A stretch of 38,598 nt of DNA, taken from positions 1-38,598 of the forward strand of contig NZ_JACMOO010000023.1 of NCBI RefSeq assembly GCF_014377975.1, read 5' to 3'. This document shows positions 1-8,812 of this stretch, one piece after another. This DNA is from Ferruginibacter sp. (GTDB lineage: Bacteria; Bacteroidota; Bacteroidia; Chitinophagales; Chitinophagaceae). Both the position numbers and the translations under genes were made by a program. The notes beneath the pieces are model-generated. The model saw only the letters and a list, made by a program, of their open reading frames with translations, searched no databases and was not told where the DNA came from. The first letter of the stretch is position 1. Each line of letters starts with the position of its first letter.

Positions 1-137
1 CTCAAATTTTCAATCCAATAATGATGGGTAGATCCACATTTTCTACAAACAATACCTTTAGATTCACGTTGTGATTTAAAGTAGAGTTTGCAAGCACTCT
101 CCGTAGAAAACTCAGAAAAGAAATTGTCTATTATCAT
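1..137 (-). CDS. IS1595 (ISXO2-like) family transposase, N-terminal part only
   Basis: An open frame starts with ATG at 137 and runs off the left window edge, giving 45 residues. It holds a CxxC pair (CRKCG) followed by HHYWIENL, the first half of the zinc ribbon that opens IS1595/ISXO2-type DDE transposases; the preceding stretch (NFFSEFSTESACKLYF) also fits that family's N-terminus. The catalytic DDE domain would lie outside the window, so intactness cannot be judged. The element's end should lie within about 100 bp right of the start codon, but I could not define a terminal inverted repeat from one end alone. Confidence 0.7.
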   Translation of the reverse strand, partial: MIIDNFFSEFSTESACKLYFKSQRESKGIVCRKCGSTHHYWIENL

Positions 138-343
138 TTTACTAATTTATATAGCAAATGTACTAAATTTATTAGTTTGCACCTAATTGCGGATAGGCAT
201 TAAATATTTATTATAAGCGGGGAAATATTTTGTACTTCCAGGCAATGAAGCATATTTCTTCTAAATCTGGATGTCTTTGTATACATTTTCGCTATAATCA
301 AATAAATTCGGTCCTTCACGTGGAATTTATGAGATCTCCTTCT

Positions 344-580
344 TTAGGGTACAACGAGGAAATATGTATTGAAAGCAATTGTATTGACTGCCTGTTCAGC
401 TTCGGCTCCCTGGGAGTGGTGAATGTACCTCATGCTGGTTGTTAATTTCTGCTGACATTTATATTTACCCGGCTTTAAATAATGGTAGCTATTTAAATAG
501 TTACAACGCTCTCTACGCTTCAATAAAAGATGCCATAAAAAAATAACGTACAAGAGTGCGACGCCAATGCAGATCCACAT
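344..580 (-). CDS. possible small membrane protein (doubtful)
   Basis: A 78-codon frame begins 20 bp after the stop of the amino-acid permease, on the same strand, with a purine-rich AAGAAGCA just before the ATG. The N-terminus has one hydrophobic segment (about residues 2-20) followed by a basic KRRER patch, as in a single-pass membrane protein. The rest is not recognisable and matches no family I know. The stretch 138-343 to its left appears empty apart from presumed IS flank. It could be a real small gene co-transcribed with the permease, or chance. Confidence 0.3.
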   Translation of the reverse strand: MWICIGVALLYVIFLWHLLLKRRERCNYLNSYHYLKPGKYKCQQKLTTSMRYIHHSQGAEAEQAVNTIAFNTYFLVVP

Positions 581-599
581 TGCTTCTTACCCTGGACAA

Positions 600-2345
600 C
601 TATTTTTCAGCCAGATTGCTTTTTTTATATCCATACAAAAGATAAATTACCAGCCCTATTAAGAGCCACCCGAGAAACCATGCCCAGTTGTTTTTCGTCA
701 TACCCGTTAAAAGGTACATACAGGTAATGAGGCCCATTAATGGTATTAAAGAGTATTTTTTGATGAAGGTAATTATAGCCAGCAACAAGGCACTGAACCA
801 AAAAATGATAAGCGTAATATTTGGTGTGGCAACATCCATAAAACTCAATTTGCCACCCGCATACTCAGAATTTGCGTTAAAATCGAAATTGAACATATCG
901 GCAAAATAATTTGCGGATAATTTGTGCGCAAGAAAAAGGGAACCAATTACAATTATAGGAAAAATATACTGCCCGTTGATAAATGGAAGGTGAAATTTAC
1001 CTGCCTGTTTCTCTTTTCGGGGTATTAATAAAATACCACCGCACACCAATACAAAAGCAAACAACGTAGCAATGCTTGTAAAGTCGAGTACAAATGTTTT
1101 ATCGGTAAACAAAATAGGGATGCCCACCACAAGTCCGGTTACAATTGTAGCGAAAGAAGGTGTTTTATAAATGGGATGAATCTTCTGAAAGACTGGTGGC
1201 ATCAGGCCATCGCGGCTCATGCTCATCCAGATACGGGGCTGCCCCATCTGAAACACCAGCAGCACACTCGTCATGGCAATTACCGCCGCAATGGCCACAA
1301 AAAACTGCATCCACCCAACGTTTAAATTTTGCTTTTCAAAAATAAATGCCAGTGGGTCTCCTACCCCTTCAAAGTTTTTATAATTAACGGCACCAGTTAA
1401 AACCAGTGTTAACAAAATATAAACAACGGTACAAATTACCAGCGACAATATCATGCCCCTGGGCAAATCTCTTTGAGGATTTTTACTTTCTTCGGCCAGT
1501 ACACTCACCGCGTCAAACCCAATATAGGCAAAGAATACACCACTTACAGCCGCCATTACACCGCTAAATCCATTGGGCATAAATGATTTTACACCCACAT
1601 CATTTGCAGGGGTCCAGTTAGGTGTAAGCCCATGTGAAAACACCAGGTAACCACCCACAATAATTACCAGCCCCACCACAATCATTTTAAGTATCACCAT
1701 TAAATTACTAAAGTTGCGGCTTTCTTTAATACCCCGGTACACCAGCATGGTGATTAAGATATTGATGACGAATGCAGGCAGATCAAAAATGATTTTTAAG
1801 CTGCCGATCATGGGCGCTTTGTTAAATGCTTCCAGCACATCTGGGTTGGTACTGCCATTGGCCATGGCATGCTTTACCTCCATATAACTGGTGCATAAAT
1901 ATTGCGGAATATGTACACCAATTTTTTCTAAAAAAGAAGTAAAATAATCGCTCCAGCTATAGGCAACATAAATATTACCAATGGAATATTCCATGATGAG
2001 TGCCCATCCAATAATCCAGGCAAACAGTTCGCCAAAAGAGGCATAGGCATACGTGTAAGCACTGCCGGCAACGGGTATGCGACTTGCAAACTCAGAATAA
2101 CAAAATGCCGTAAATGCACAGGCGACTGCTGTAATTATAAATAAGATTACTACACCCGGACCGCCATGAAAAACGGCCCCACCGAGGCTGCTGAAACTTC
2201 CTGCACCCAATATGGCTGCAATACCAAAAAATGTGAGATCCTTCATAGAAAGCACCCGCTTTAACCCATGCGCACCGTGAGCAGTATCGCTGCCTTCGGC
2301 TAAAATACTTTCAATCTTTTTTGTTCTGAATAAGGATGTAGACAT
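600..2345 (-). CDS. APC-superfamily amino acid permease
   Basis: A 581-residue inner-membrane transporter with 12 or more hydrophobic segments. The N-terminus (FRTKKIESIL, then LKRVLSMKDLTFFGIAAILGAG) is the hallmark of the cationic-amino-acid-transporter-like branch (YfnA/CAT-type) of the APC superfamily; the helix-1 glycine-rich motif GAGSFSSLGG and FAYIGFDAVSVLAEESKNP in the middle are also typical. It probably takes up amino acids by proton symport; the substrate cannot be read from sequence. Length is on the long side for bacterial members. It lies 237 bp downstream of the polyprenyl synthase gene on the same strand and may have its own promoter in that gap (TATTTTTC-like box, weak). Confidence 0.9.
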   Translation of the reverse strand: MSTSLFRTKKIESILAEGSDTAHGAHGLKRVLSMKDLTFFGIAAILGAGSFSSLGGAVFHGGPGVVILFIITAVACAFTAFCYSEFASRIPVAGSAYTYAYASFGELFAWIIGWALIMEYSIGNIYVAYSWSDYFTSFLEKIGVHIPQYLCTSYMEVKHAMANGSTNPDVLEAFNKAPMIGSLKIIFDLPAFVINILITMLVYRGIKESRNFSNLMVILKMIVVGLVIIVGGYLVFSHGLTPNWTPANDVGVKSFMPNGFSGVMAAVSGVFFAYIGFDAVSVLAEESKNPQRDLPRGMILSLVICTVVYILLTLVLTGAVNYKNFEGVGDPLAFIFEKQNLNVGWMQFFVAIAAVIAMTSVLLVFQMGQPRIWMSMSRDGLMPPVFQKIHPIYKTPSFATIVTGLVVGIPILFTDKTFVLDFTSIATLFAFVLVCGGILLIPRKEKQAGKFHLPFINGQYIFPIIVIGSLFLAHKLSANYFADMFNFDFNANSEYAGGKLSFMDVATPNITLIIFWFSALLLAIITFIKKYSLIPLMGLITCMYLLTGMTKNNWAWFLGWLLIGLVIYLLYGYKKSNLAEK

Positions 2346-2582
2346 GTATAATTTTGGTTTTGAAAAATATCAATCTTCAAAATAATTAATAAAACTGAAG
2401 TATGCGTTTTTTGTTTTGAATTTTTAGATTGATGTGAAAAGGAGATTTTCATTTAACCTTTAAAAGGACTGGTAATTTTTTAAAGTGCAGCGTAAATTAA
2501 ATAGGATGGAGAGAAGAAGACAACAGTCATTTATTTGCCTTTACGGTATTTATCTACTGGCAGTATAAAACCTAATCCACCG

Positions 2583-3548
2583 TTAATATTCACGCTGTAT
2601 TAAATAGGCCGCAAGTTCCACCAGCGGCTGCTTACGGACGGAAGTTACTGCAGTATCTTCCAGGTGTTGCAATGCGGTTTGAAGATATTTATCTTTTAAT
2701 TCTTTCGCCCAGGCATCCACTTTACAATCCTTAAATATTTGTGTTACTTTTTGTACTTTATCCGGAGCATTTTCCTGCATCAATTGTTGCAACGCCTGTA
2801 ACTGTATGGCAGAGGCAGTCTCCATGGCATAGATTTGTAAAAAGGTTTTTTTATTGCTAAGAATATCGCCCCCTACCTGTTTGCCAAATTTTTCCGGGTT
2901 ACCAAAAACATCTAAATAATCATCCTGCACCTGGAAGGCGATTCCCAGATTTTTTCCAAACTCGTACAGGTGATGCTGATTGCCCTCTCCTGCACCGCCC
3001 AGTATAGAACCCAGTTGCAGGCTGGCAGCCAATAGCACAGAAGTTTTAAGCGTAATCATCTGTACATACTCTTCCAGACTTACTGTGGCTCTTTTTTCAA
3101 AATCCATGTCTAATTGCTGCCCTTCGCATACAGCAGCGGCGGTTTCATTAAACAGGTGCAGTACTTTTTGCAGGTTATGCACTTCTATCTTGTTCAGGTA
3201 TTCATAGGCTCTTACAAACATTACGTCACCTGCAAGCAACGCAGTAGATTCGCCGTATTTCTGATGCACCGTTTGCATACCCCTGCGCATGGGCGCTTTA
3301 TCCATTATGTCATCGTGTATCAAACTAAAATTATGAAATAGCTCAATGGCAGTTGCTGCATGAAAGGCATCGGGGATGATGTTTCCAAATAATTCATTGC
3401 CCATCAGCACACAAACAGGCCGCACTCTTTTACCACCCAATTGTAAAATATATTGCGCAGGATCATACAGCGTTGTTGTATGCAACGGAAAATGACGGGT
3501 ATTAAATTTTAATTCAAATACTTTAGAGAGTTCTAAAAAAGATTGCAT
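2583..3548 (-). CDS. polyprenyl diphosphate synthase (trans-isoprenyl diphosphate synthase)
   Basis: A 321-residue all-alpha isoprenyl synthase that condenses isopentenyl diphosphate with allylic diphosphates. The first aspartate-rich motif DDIMD is at residues 79-83 and the second, DDYLD, at 209-213; GGKRVRP near residue 38 binds substrate diphosphate. The first motif has no two-residue insertion, and residue -5 from it is Phe74 while -4 is Ser75, a pattern linked in the family to chain-length control at about C20. I therefore lean towards a geranylgeranyl-type product, but octaprenyl or farnesyl synthesis cannot be excluded. It would feed menaquinone, carotenoid or undecaprenyl pathways. 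It lies 241 bp downstream of rnr; no strong promoter was found. Confidence 0.9.
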   Translation of the reverse strand: MQSFLELSKVFELKFNTRHFPLHTTTLYDPAQYILQLGGKRVRPVCVLMGNELFGNIIPDAFHAATAIELFHNFSLIHDDIMDKAPMRRGMQTVHQKYGESTALLAGDVMFVRAYEYLNKIEVHNLQKVLHLFNETAAAVCEGQQLDMDFEKRATVSLEEYVQMITLKTSVLLAASLQLGSILGGAGEGNQHHLYEFGKNLGIAFQVQDDYLDVFGNPEKFGKQVGGDILSNKKTFLQIYAMETASAIQLQALQQLMQENAPDKVQKVTQIFKDCKVDAWAKELKDKYLQTALQHLEDTAVTSVRKQPLVELAAYLIQREY

Positions 3549-3789
3549 TGTTGCGCTGAGTATTTATTATTAGATAAAGGACTTTTTTTACCTTTCGTTT
3601 CACCGTATTTTCATTTCTTCGCCCAGCTTTTTATTCTGGTTACTTCACCCTTTAAGACCTGTGCATGGCTGATTTTATTTCTTTGTTATACCCTTCAATT
3701 GTTTAAGGCTGGTCAGCAATTAATTAATAAACAATGTTTTTTATCATTTCTTGTAGTATAGGAGTATCAGCCATATTTTTTTAAAAAAT

Positions 3790-5793
3790 TTATTTCTTTC
3801 TTTTTATAACTGATTTCGATTTAGCAGCATGGAGCTCAGGCTTACCTTCTTCCTGCACCCAATGATAATCCAGCTGGCGTTTTTCTAAATTTGCAGCTAC
3901 TACCTTTATCCGCACGGCATCACCCATTCTGAACTTTTTACCGGTACGCATTCCTACCAGTGCATAGTCTGCTTCATCTAATTTAAATTCATCAAATTCA
4001 CTCAGGTCTCTCACGGTAACCATGCCTTCACATTTGTGCAGTACGGTTTCTACAAAAAATCCAAAGCTGGCTACACCACTGATGATACCGTCAAATTCTT
4101 CCCCCAGGTAATCCTGCATAAACTCAACCTGTTTGTATTTATTGGCCGCCCTTTCTGCTTCCATTGCTTTGCGTTCCTTATCGCTGCAATGCTTGCATTT
4201 TTCATCCATCTTTTTATCAGGCTTCACATTTTTATCCAGACATTCCTGTAAAATACGGTGAACCATTACATCGGGGTAACGCCGGATGGGCGAAGTGAAA
4301 TGACAGTAATGTTCAAAACCCAATCCGTAATGGCCAATATTTTTTGACGTATAAACTGCCTTTGCCATAGTACGGATACCCAGTTGTTCCAATACATGTT
4401 GTTCTGGTTTACCACTCACTTCCTTTAATAAATTATTAAAGGATGCAGCCACCGCTGCATCATTATGAAGGTCAAAAGTATAACCAAATTTTTTTGCAAA
4501 TGCTGCAAACGGTTTTAGTTTTTCATCATCCGGTTTATCATGTATCCTATAAGGAAAAGGAACCGGTTCCTGATTAATCTTTATCCTGCTTACATACTCA
4601 GCAATGGTTCTGTTGGCAAGCAGCATAAACTCTTCTACCAGCTTATGTGCATCTTTACTTTCTTTTATTACAATCCCAATCGGTTTCCCGTTTTCATCTA
4701 ATTGAAAACGCACTTCCTGGGATGAAAAATTAATAGCGCCGGCATCAAATCTTTCATTGCGAAAAACCTTTGCCAGTTTATCTAATAAAAGAATCGCCTT
4801 GTGATGGATACCATCTTTTGTTTCAATAATGGTTTGTACATCTTCGTATGTAAAACGGTGTTTACTTTGTATGATGGTTCTGCCAATCCACTTGTGTTTG
4901 ATTTCGCCGCGGTTGGTAACCTGAAAAACTACCGAGAAGGTGTACTTGTCTTCGAGGGGACGCAGCGAACACAATTCGTTGCTGATTTTTTCCGGCAGCA
5001 TGGGGTTTACCCTATCTGGCAAATACACGCTGGTGGCTCTTTCATATGCACTCTTATCTAAAATAGTATCGGGTTTTACAAAATGGCTTACATCAGCAAT
5101 ATGTACCCCAATTTCATAATTTCCGTTATCTAAATTCCTGATGGAAATAGCATCATCAAAATCTTTGGCATCTACCGGGTCGATGGTAAAGGTTAAAATA
5201 TCCCTGTAGTCCTTGCGCTTTTTTAATTCTTCTCTTGTAATGGTATCACTCAGTTTATCAGCTTCATCCAGTACGGCCTTTTCAAATACCAGCGGAAAAC
5301 CGCTTTCTATCAAAATTTCTTTCATCGCCATATCATTCACATCTTCCGACTTCAAAATAGTTACTACTTCGCCTTCCGGTTTTTTATCTGCCTTATCCCA
5401 TTTTATCATTTTGGCCACTACCCTTTCGCCGTCTGTTGCGCCATTTAATTTTTCTATCGGAATATAAAAATCGGGCATCGGCTTTTCTGTAGCCGCTTTA
5501 AAAAAAGCGATGTTCTTATTCACAGAAATATTTCCGATAAAGGTGGCCTGGTTACGAATAATCACTTCAGTTACCTTGCCTTCAGTACGTCTTCCACGGC
5601 CACTGTCCGGGCTAATCTGCACCTTCACCGTGTCTCCATGAAAACCGCGGCCAATATCATTGGGTCTTATCACAATGTCTTTATCCATACCTTCTACAAT
5701 TACGTAGGCCATTCCACTTCTGGAAATATCCAGTTTACCTTTTACGGTAGTGCTTTGCGATGATTTCTTTTTGGTTGCTTTTTCTTTACTCAT
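3790..5793 (-). CDS. rnr: ribonuclease R
   Basis: A 667-residue 3'-to-5' exoribonuclease of the RNase II/RNB family, acting on structured RNA in the cytoplasm. In order: a lysine-rich start, cold-shock-like OB folds (about 17-150), the RNB catalytic domain beginning near 195 with DPVDAKDFDDAISI (Asp205, 211, 213 and 214 as magnesium ligands), HYCHFTSPIRRYPD later in the same domain, and a C-terminal S1 domain (about 565-645; GIISGVASFGFFVE), ending in a short basic tail. It is shorter than E. coli RNase R (about 813 residues), mainly at both ends, which is usual in Bacteroidota. A promoter about 250 bp upstream implies a long 5' leader. Confidence 0.95.
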   Translation of the reverse strand: MSKEKATKKKSSQSTTVKGKLDISRSGMAYVIVEGMDKDIVIRPNDIGRGFHGDTVKVQISPDSGRGRRTEGKVTEVIIRNQATFIGNISVNKNIAFFKAATEKPMPDFYIPIEKLNGATDGERVVAKMIKWDKADKKPEGEVVTILKSEDVNDMAMKEILIESGFPLVFEKAVLDEADKLSDTITREELKKRKDYRDILTFTIDPVDAKDFDDAISIRNLDNGNYEIGVHIADVSHFVKPDTILDKSAYERATSVYLPDRVNPMLPEKISNELCSLRPLEDKYTFSVVFQVTNRGEIKHKWIGRTIIQSKHRFTYEDVQTIIETKDGIHHKAILLLDKLAKVFRNERFDAGAINFSSQEVRFQLDENGKPIGIVIKESKDAHKLVEEFMLLANRTIAEYVSRIKINQEPVPFPYRIHDKPDDEKLKPFAAFAKKFGYTFDLHNDAAVAASFNNLLKEVSGKPEQHVLEQLGIRTMAKAVYTSKNIGHYGLGFEHYCHFTSPIRRYPDVMVHRILQECLDKNVKPDKKMDEKCKHCSDKERKAMEAERAANKYKQVEFMQDYLGEEFDGIISGVASFGFFVETVLHKCEGMVTVRDLSEFDEFKLDEADYALVGMRTGKKFRMGDAVRIKVVAANLEKRQLDYHWVQEEGKPELHAAKSKSVIKRKK

Positions 5794-6245
5794 AAATATG
5801 TTGCTGTTTCCTTTAACCTGAATCAGGCAGGAAAATAGATTCTTTTAATTTTTTGCCTGGGCTTGTTAAACATTGATGACTGTTACTACGTTATTGGAAC
5901 ATATAATGCAACGTAGCCATACGTTCTCTTTGCGTACTATCAATATTAATTTTTTTTTATAGCAATGATACGGTTTTAATACAGGGCTTATTATTTTTTA
6001 ATACATCTAATGCTTGTCATAACTACTGTTATGCAATTGTGATACACAAATGTAGGCAAACTATTCCTATGGTTAAAACCCGGGCATTTCAATTTTGAAA
6101 AGAGGCAACGGTCAATCGTCAGTTTTAACAATATGCAATTTGTACTTCAACCTTAAATGATTTACCTTAACTACTAACTTTTAAACATACCAGTTTAACT
6201 TAACAGAGGCGATATTTTGGTAACTTTAATTTTAAACTTTTACAA
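5794..6245. other. divergent intergenic region between rnr and the small conserved gene
   Basis: A 452-bp AT-rich gap with no coding frame I believe. It carries a good minus-strand promoter for rnr at 6047-6077 and, on the plus strand, a weak TAACTTTA box at 6221-6228 just ahead of the gene at 6246. The 250 bp between the rnr promoter and its start codon would be transcribed leader. Confidence 0.5.
6047..6077 (-). promoter_or_regulatory. candidate promoter for rnr
   Basis: On the minus strand, -7 element TACATTTG (6047-6054) is preceded after exactly 19 bp by TTTA (6074-6077), matching the Bacteroidota sigma-factor consensus TTTG-N19-TAnnTTTG. Transcription would start near 6040, leaving a leader of about 250 nt before rnr. 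Confidence 0.55.
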
Positions 6246-6551
6246 ATGGACAACTACGATACTGTAACCGGTGCCTTAAACGGATTAAAAGCCAAAGGGT
6301 ATACTTTGGACTTTAATATTAGGTTTGATAAGATTATTTGTAAAGAAAATAATTATTGTTTAAACCCCCACGAGTTTGAAATAATCGAAGTTCACCGTTT
6401 TGAAGGAGATACCAACCCAAGTGATGAAGATATTGTGTATGCAGTGCAGTCTAAAGATGGTAAAATAAAAGGCGTAATCACCAGTGCATATGGTATGTAC
6501 GCAGACAGCATCAGCAACGAGATGATACAAAAGTTGTCAATTCACCATTAG
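6246..6551 (+). CDS. small conserved Bacteroidota protein (often mislabelled phosphoribosylpyrophosphate synthetase)
   Basis: A 101-residue soluble acidic protein. From memory of the family, the pattern ALNGLKAKGYTLDFN, then FEIIEVHRFEGDTNPSD, IVYAVQSKDGKIKGV and a YGMYAD segment is that of a small Bacteroidota protein carried in databases as phosphoribosylpyrophosphate synthetase. It has none of the PRPP synthase motifs: no DLHA region, no PRPP loop, and one third of the length. The true PRPP synthase is at 24614. The function is unknown. It stands alone, with a weak TAACTTTA box 18 bp before the start and no clear terminator behind it. Confidence 0.8.
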   Translation: MDNYDTVTGALNGLKAKGYTLDFNIRFDKIICKENNYCLNPHEFEIIEVHRFEGDTNPSDEDIVYAVQSKDGKIKGVITSAYGMYADSISNEMIQKLSIHH

Positions 6552-6830
6552 TTTTATCTTACCCGTAAACATATTTCTTCGGTTTACAATTTAATTTTTA
6601 GCCCGCCATTAAAAATAAAATCCTCCGTAAGATTCCATATTTTATTAGAAGTTAGGTTATTGTCCGCATTTAACATTATCTATACGAAAGCCACTTGCCA
6701 TTTTTTTATTTTGAAAAAGTATCCCTGGTATCCTGCACATAAATGTCTTTAGCAAATGATCAGACCAACCACTGGTGCTCACTGCTTTGGCGGCACCATT
6801 GATTTTATAGTAGGTGCTCATAATATATAG

Positions 6831-7046
6831 AGAAGTACACATTTTACCAGTTATCCCGGCAAATCATTTAGGGTGTATTTACTTACCAATGATATCAACG
6901 TAAACGAACTGCCCCCGATGTTTGAAGCAGACAAAGAACTCTTTAAATATCTACCCAATAACAACTTAAAAATTGAAGGCGAGCGCCGCAACGCAGGTAA
7001 ATTTATTGCGTTTATAAGTCCGCAAAATGTACAAATTACTTATTGA
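6831..7046 (+). pseudogene. C-terminal fragment of an unidentified protein
   Basis: A plus frame opens after a TAG at 6828 and ends at TGA 7044-7046. From 6840 it reads like real protein: SYPGKSFRVYLLTNDINV, then ELPPMFEADKELFKYLP and GERRNAGKFIAFISPQNV. There is no suitable start codon at its beginning and nothing homologous-looking upstream in other frames, so it looks like the 3' end of a gene whose 5' part was deleted or scrambled. The parent family is not recognised. Confidence 0.4.
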
Positions 7047-7173
7047 TAATGTTTTGTGGTCTACTACAAAACATTTACTGCTTCGTTTAAAAAAATCATA
7101 TCAATTAAACAGCAACAATTCCGTTGCCCCTGCTTGTTTTATATTTATTACACTATGGAATAAATTTAAAATT

Positions 7174-7205
7174 TTTATAGATGAAAAGGTTTGCCCTTAC
7201 TTTTG
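7174..7205 (+). promoter_or_regulatory. candidate promoter for the 7220 membrane protein
   Basis: TTTA (7174-7177), 20 bp spacer, then a perfect -7 element TACTTTTG (7198-7205). It lies inside the longer open frame that begins at 7181, so it argues for the ATG at 7220, which is preceded by AGGAAAA, as the true start. Confidence 0.5.
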
Positions 7206-7219
7206 TACAGGAAAATAAT

Positions 7220-7567
7220 ATGCAATCAACAATGGTAATATATAATTTGCTGCGCCGGGCAGTGTTGCTATTGGGCGTTTGGACTTTTATTAACGGTATT
7301 ACAGGCTATTTTAATAACCGCTCTTTTATAATTAATGATAATCGCAGCAATCTTTTCATAATGATCTGTTGCGTTATACATTTATTATCAGGGCTGTTAT
7401 TGTATTTCAGCAAATATTGGTTCAGCAGGGTAAAAGATATGCGTCATAATATAAAAGACCTTTACACCCGCTTTTTAATAATAGAACATTTAACCATGTT
7501 GATTCTGGCCTCTTTTCCATGGCCGTTTAGACCGGCGGTTACAAGACCATGTTTTAGCGTTAGCTGA
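7220..7567 (+). CDS. small membrane protein of unknown function
   Basis: A 115-residue protein from the ATG at 7220 (MQSTMVIYNLLRR). Three hydrophobic segments are visible at about residues 10-30, 42-60 and 80-93, with basic residues between the second and third. An upstream ATG at 7181 would add 13 residues but lies on top of the predicted promoter. The last 15 residues (FPWPFRPAVTRPCFSVS) are less protein-like than the rest, and the C-terminus may have been altered by a frameshift. No family is recognised. The 145 bp to surE hold nothing obvious. Confidence 0.5.
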   Translation: MQSTMVIYNLLRRAVLLLGVWTFINGITGYFNNRSFIINDNRSNLFIMICCVIHLLSGLLLYFSKYWFSRVKDMRHNIKDLYTRFLIIEHLTMLILASFPWPFRPAVTRPCFSVS

Positions 7568-7712
7568 TTTACTATAATTAATAATTAAAAAAATTAATAA
7601 CTAATAATTCTTTAAAGTCAATCAACCTAACCACTTTGAAGAGAATCCGGGTTGAAAAAAATTATACAATTTCACTTAAAACATCCTTCTTTATAAAACG
7701 TTCAATTAGAAA

Positions 7713-8504
7713 ATGATGGCTGCAGCAAAAAAAATAAAACTTCCCACAATATTAATTACCAATGATGATGGCATAACGTCGCCGGGTATACGCAATTTGG
7801 TGGAGGCAGTAAAAGGGCTTGGTAAAATTGTAGTAGTGGCGCCGGATAAACCTCAAAGTGGTATGGGGCATGCCATCACCATTGGCCAACCTTTACGGAT
7901 GAGTAAAATAGACATGTTTGAAGGCGTGGAAGCCTGGCAAACCAGTGGCACTCCTGTAGATTGTGTAAAACTGGCAGTAGATAAAGTATTACATGGCAAG
8001 CCGGATCTTTGTCTCAGCGGCATTAATCATGGTGCCAATCATTCTATCAACGTTATTTACAGCGGTACCATGAGTGCGGCGATGGAAGCCTGTATTGAAA
8101 GTATCCCCAGTATTGGCTTTTCGTTAATGAGTTATAATTACGAAGCTGATTTTACCGCGGCCCGGCATTATGTAAGAGAGATTGTAAGTTCCTTATTAAA
8201 GAAAAAAATGGACAAACATCTTCTGTTGAATGTAAATATTCCCGACATACCGATGGAACTTATAAAAGGCGTAAAAATTTGCAGGCAGGCCTATGCCAAA
8301 TACGAAGAAGATTTTAAACAACGCAAAGATCCTCACGGCAAAAAATATTATTGGCTAACGGGTGCATTTGTAAATTTTGATAAAGGAAAGGATACTGATG
8401 TATGGGCGCTGGAAAACAATTACATCAGCGTAGTACCTGTGTTATTTGACCTTACCAATTATACTTTAAAAGCACAGTTAGAAAAAACCTGGAAAATAAA
8501 ATGA
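7713..8504 (+). CDS. surE: 5'/3'-nucleotidase SurE
   Basis: A 263-residue nucleoside monophosphatase of the SurE family, which dephosphorylates nucleoside 5'- and 3'-monophosphates with a divalent metal. Metal ligands are visible: Asp18 and Asp19 in TNDDGITSPGI, Ser49 in PDKPQSGMGHA and Asn105 in SGINHGANHS. TSGTPVDCVKLA and YSGTMSAAMEA are also family signatures. Two consecutive ATGs (7713 and 7716) could serve as start. Its stop overlaps the start of the next gene by 4 bp (ATGA), so the two are translationally coupled. Confidence 0.96.
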   Translation: MMAAAKKIKLPTILITNDDGITSPGIRNLVEAVKGLGKIVVVAPDKPQSGMGHAITIGQPLRMSKIDMFEGVEAWQTSGTPVDCVKLAVDKVLHGKPDLCLSGINHGANHSINVIYSGTMSAAMEACIESIPSIGFSLMSYNYEADFTAARHYVREIVSSLLKKKMDKHLLLNVNIPDIPMELIKGVKICRQAYAKYEEDFKQRKDPHGKKYYWLTGAFVNFDKGKDTDVWALENNYISVVPVLFDLTNYTLKAQLEKTWKIK

Positions 8505-8797
8505 TATTTAAAAAAGATAATTTTTGGCTGGGGACTGTGCTGGGCCTCGTGGGTCCTGTAATTGGTTTTACTATTTTTAAACTACTTAAATACCGCATGT
8601 TTTCTTTAAAGGAAATGTACCAGTGGATGACCCTAAACCATAACCTGATAACCGCTTGGATAAGTGTATCACTTTTTGCCAATGCCTTGCTGTTTACCTT
8701 ATACGTAAATGCCAGGATAGACAAAACGGCCAAAGGCATTTTTTTGGTAACAGTGATCTATGCTATTACTGCGTTACTCATTAAATTTTTTGGTTAA
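8501..8797 (+). CDS. small integral membrane protein coupled to surE
   Basis: A 98-residue protein with three hydrophobic helices (about residues 8-28, 48-70 and 80-96), with KKD and KTAKG loops. It starts within the surE stop codon (ATGA overlap), so it is in the same transcript. No catalytic motif is seen and I know no function. Methyltransferase follows after 15 bp, making a three-gene operon of surE, this gene and the methyltransferase. Confidence 0.8.
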   Translation: MIFKKDNFWLGTVLGLVGPVIGFTIFKLLKYRMFSLKEMYQWMTLNHNLITAWISVSLFANALLFTLYVNARIDKTAKGIFLVTVIYAITALLIKFFG

Positions 8798-8812
8798 TAT
8801 TAATTTTTATTT

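Larger units (their letters stand above)
6552..7219. other. gene-poor stretch with debris
   Basis: 668 bp without a convincing intact gene. The only protein-like sequence on the plus strand is the truncated frame at 6831-7046. A minus-strand frame at 6657-6842 (61 codons) has plausible codon use but resembles nothing I know, so it is left out. A promoter for the next gene sits at 7174-7205. Confidence 0.4.

Noticed and set aside
2350-2460. ATCAATCTTCAAAA ... TTTTGAATTTTTAGATTGAT imperfect inverted repeat ahead of the permease
   Set aside because: Arms are interrupted and AT-rich, so a chance origin is likely; not strong enough to list as an operator or riboswitch.
6657-6842. 61-codon minus frame (contains MSTYYKINGAAKAVSTSG)
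   Set aside because: Codon use is plausible, but there is no promoter, no recognisable family, and it abuts a truncated plus-strand fragment; left as unresolved debris.
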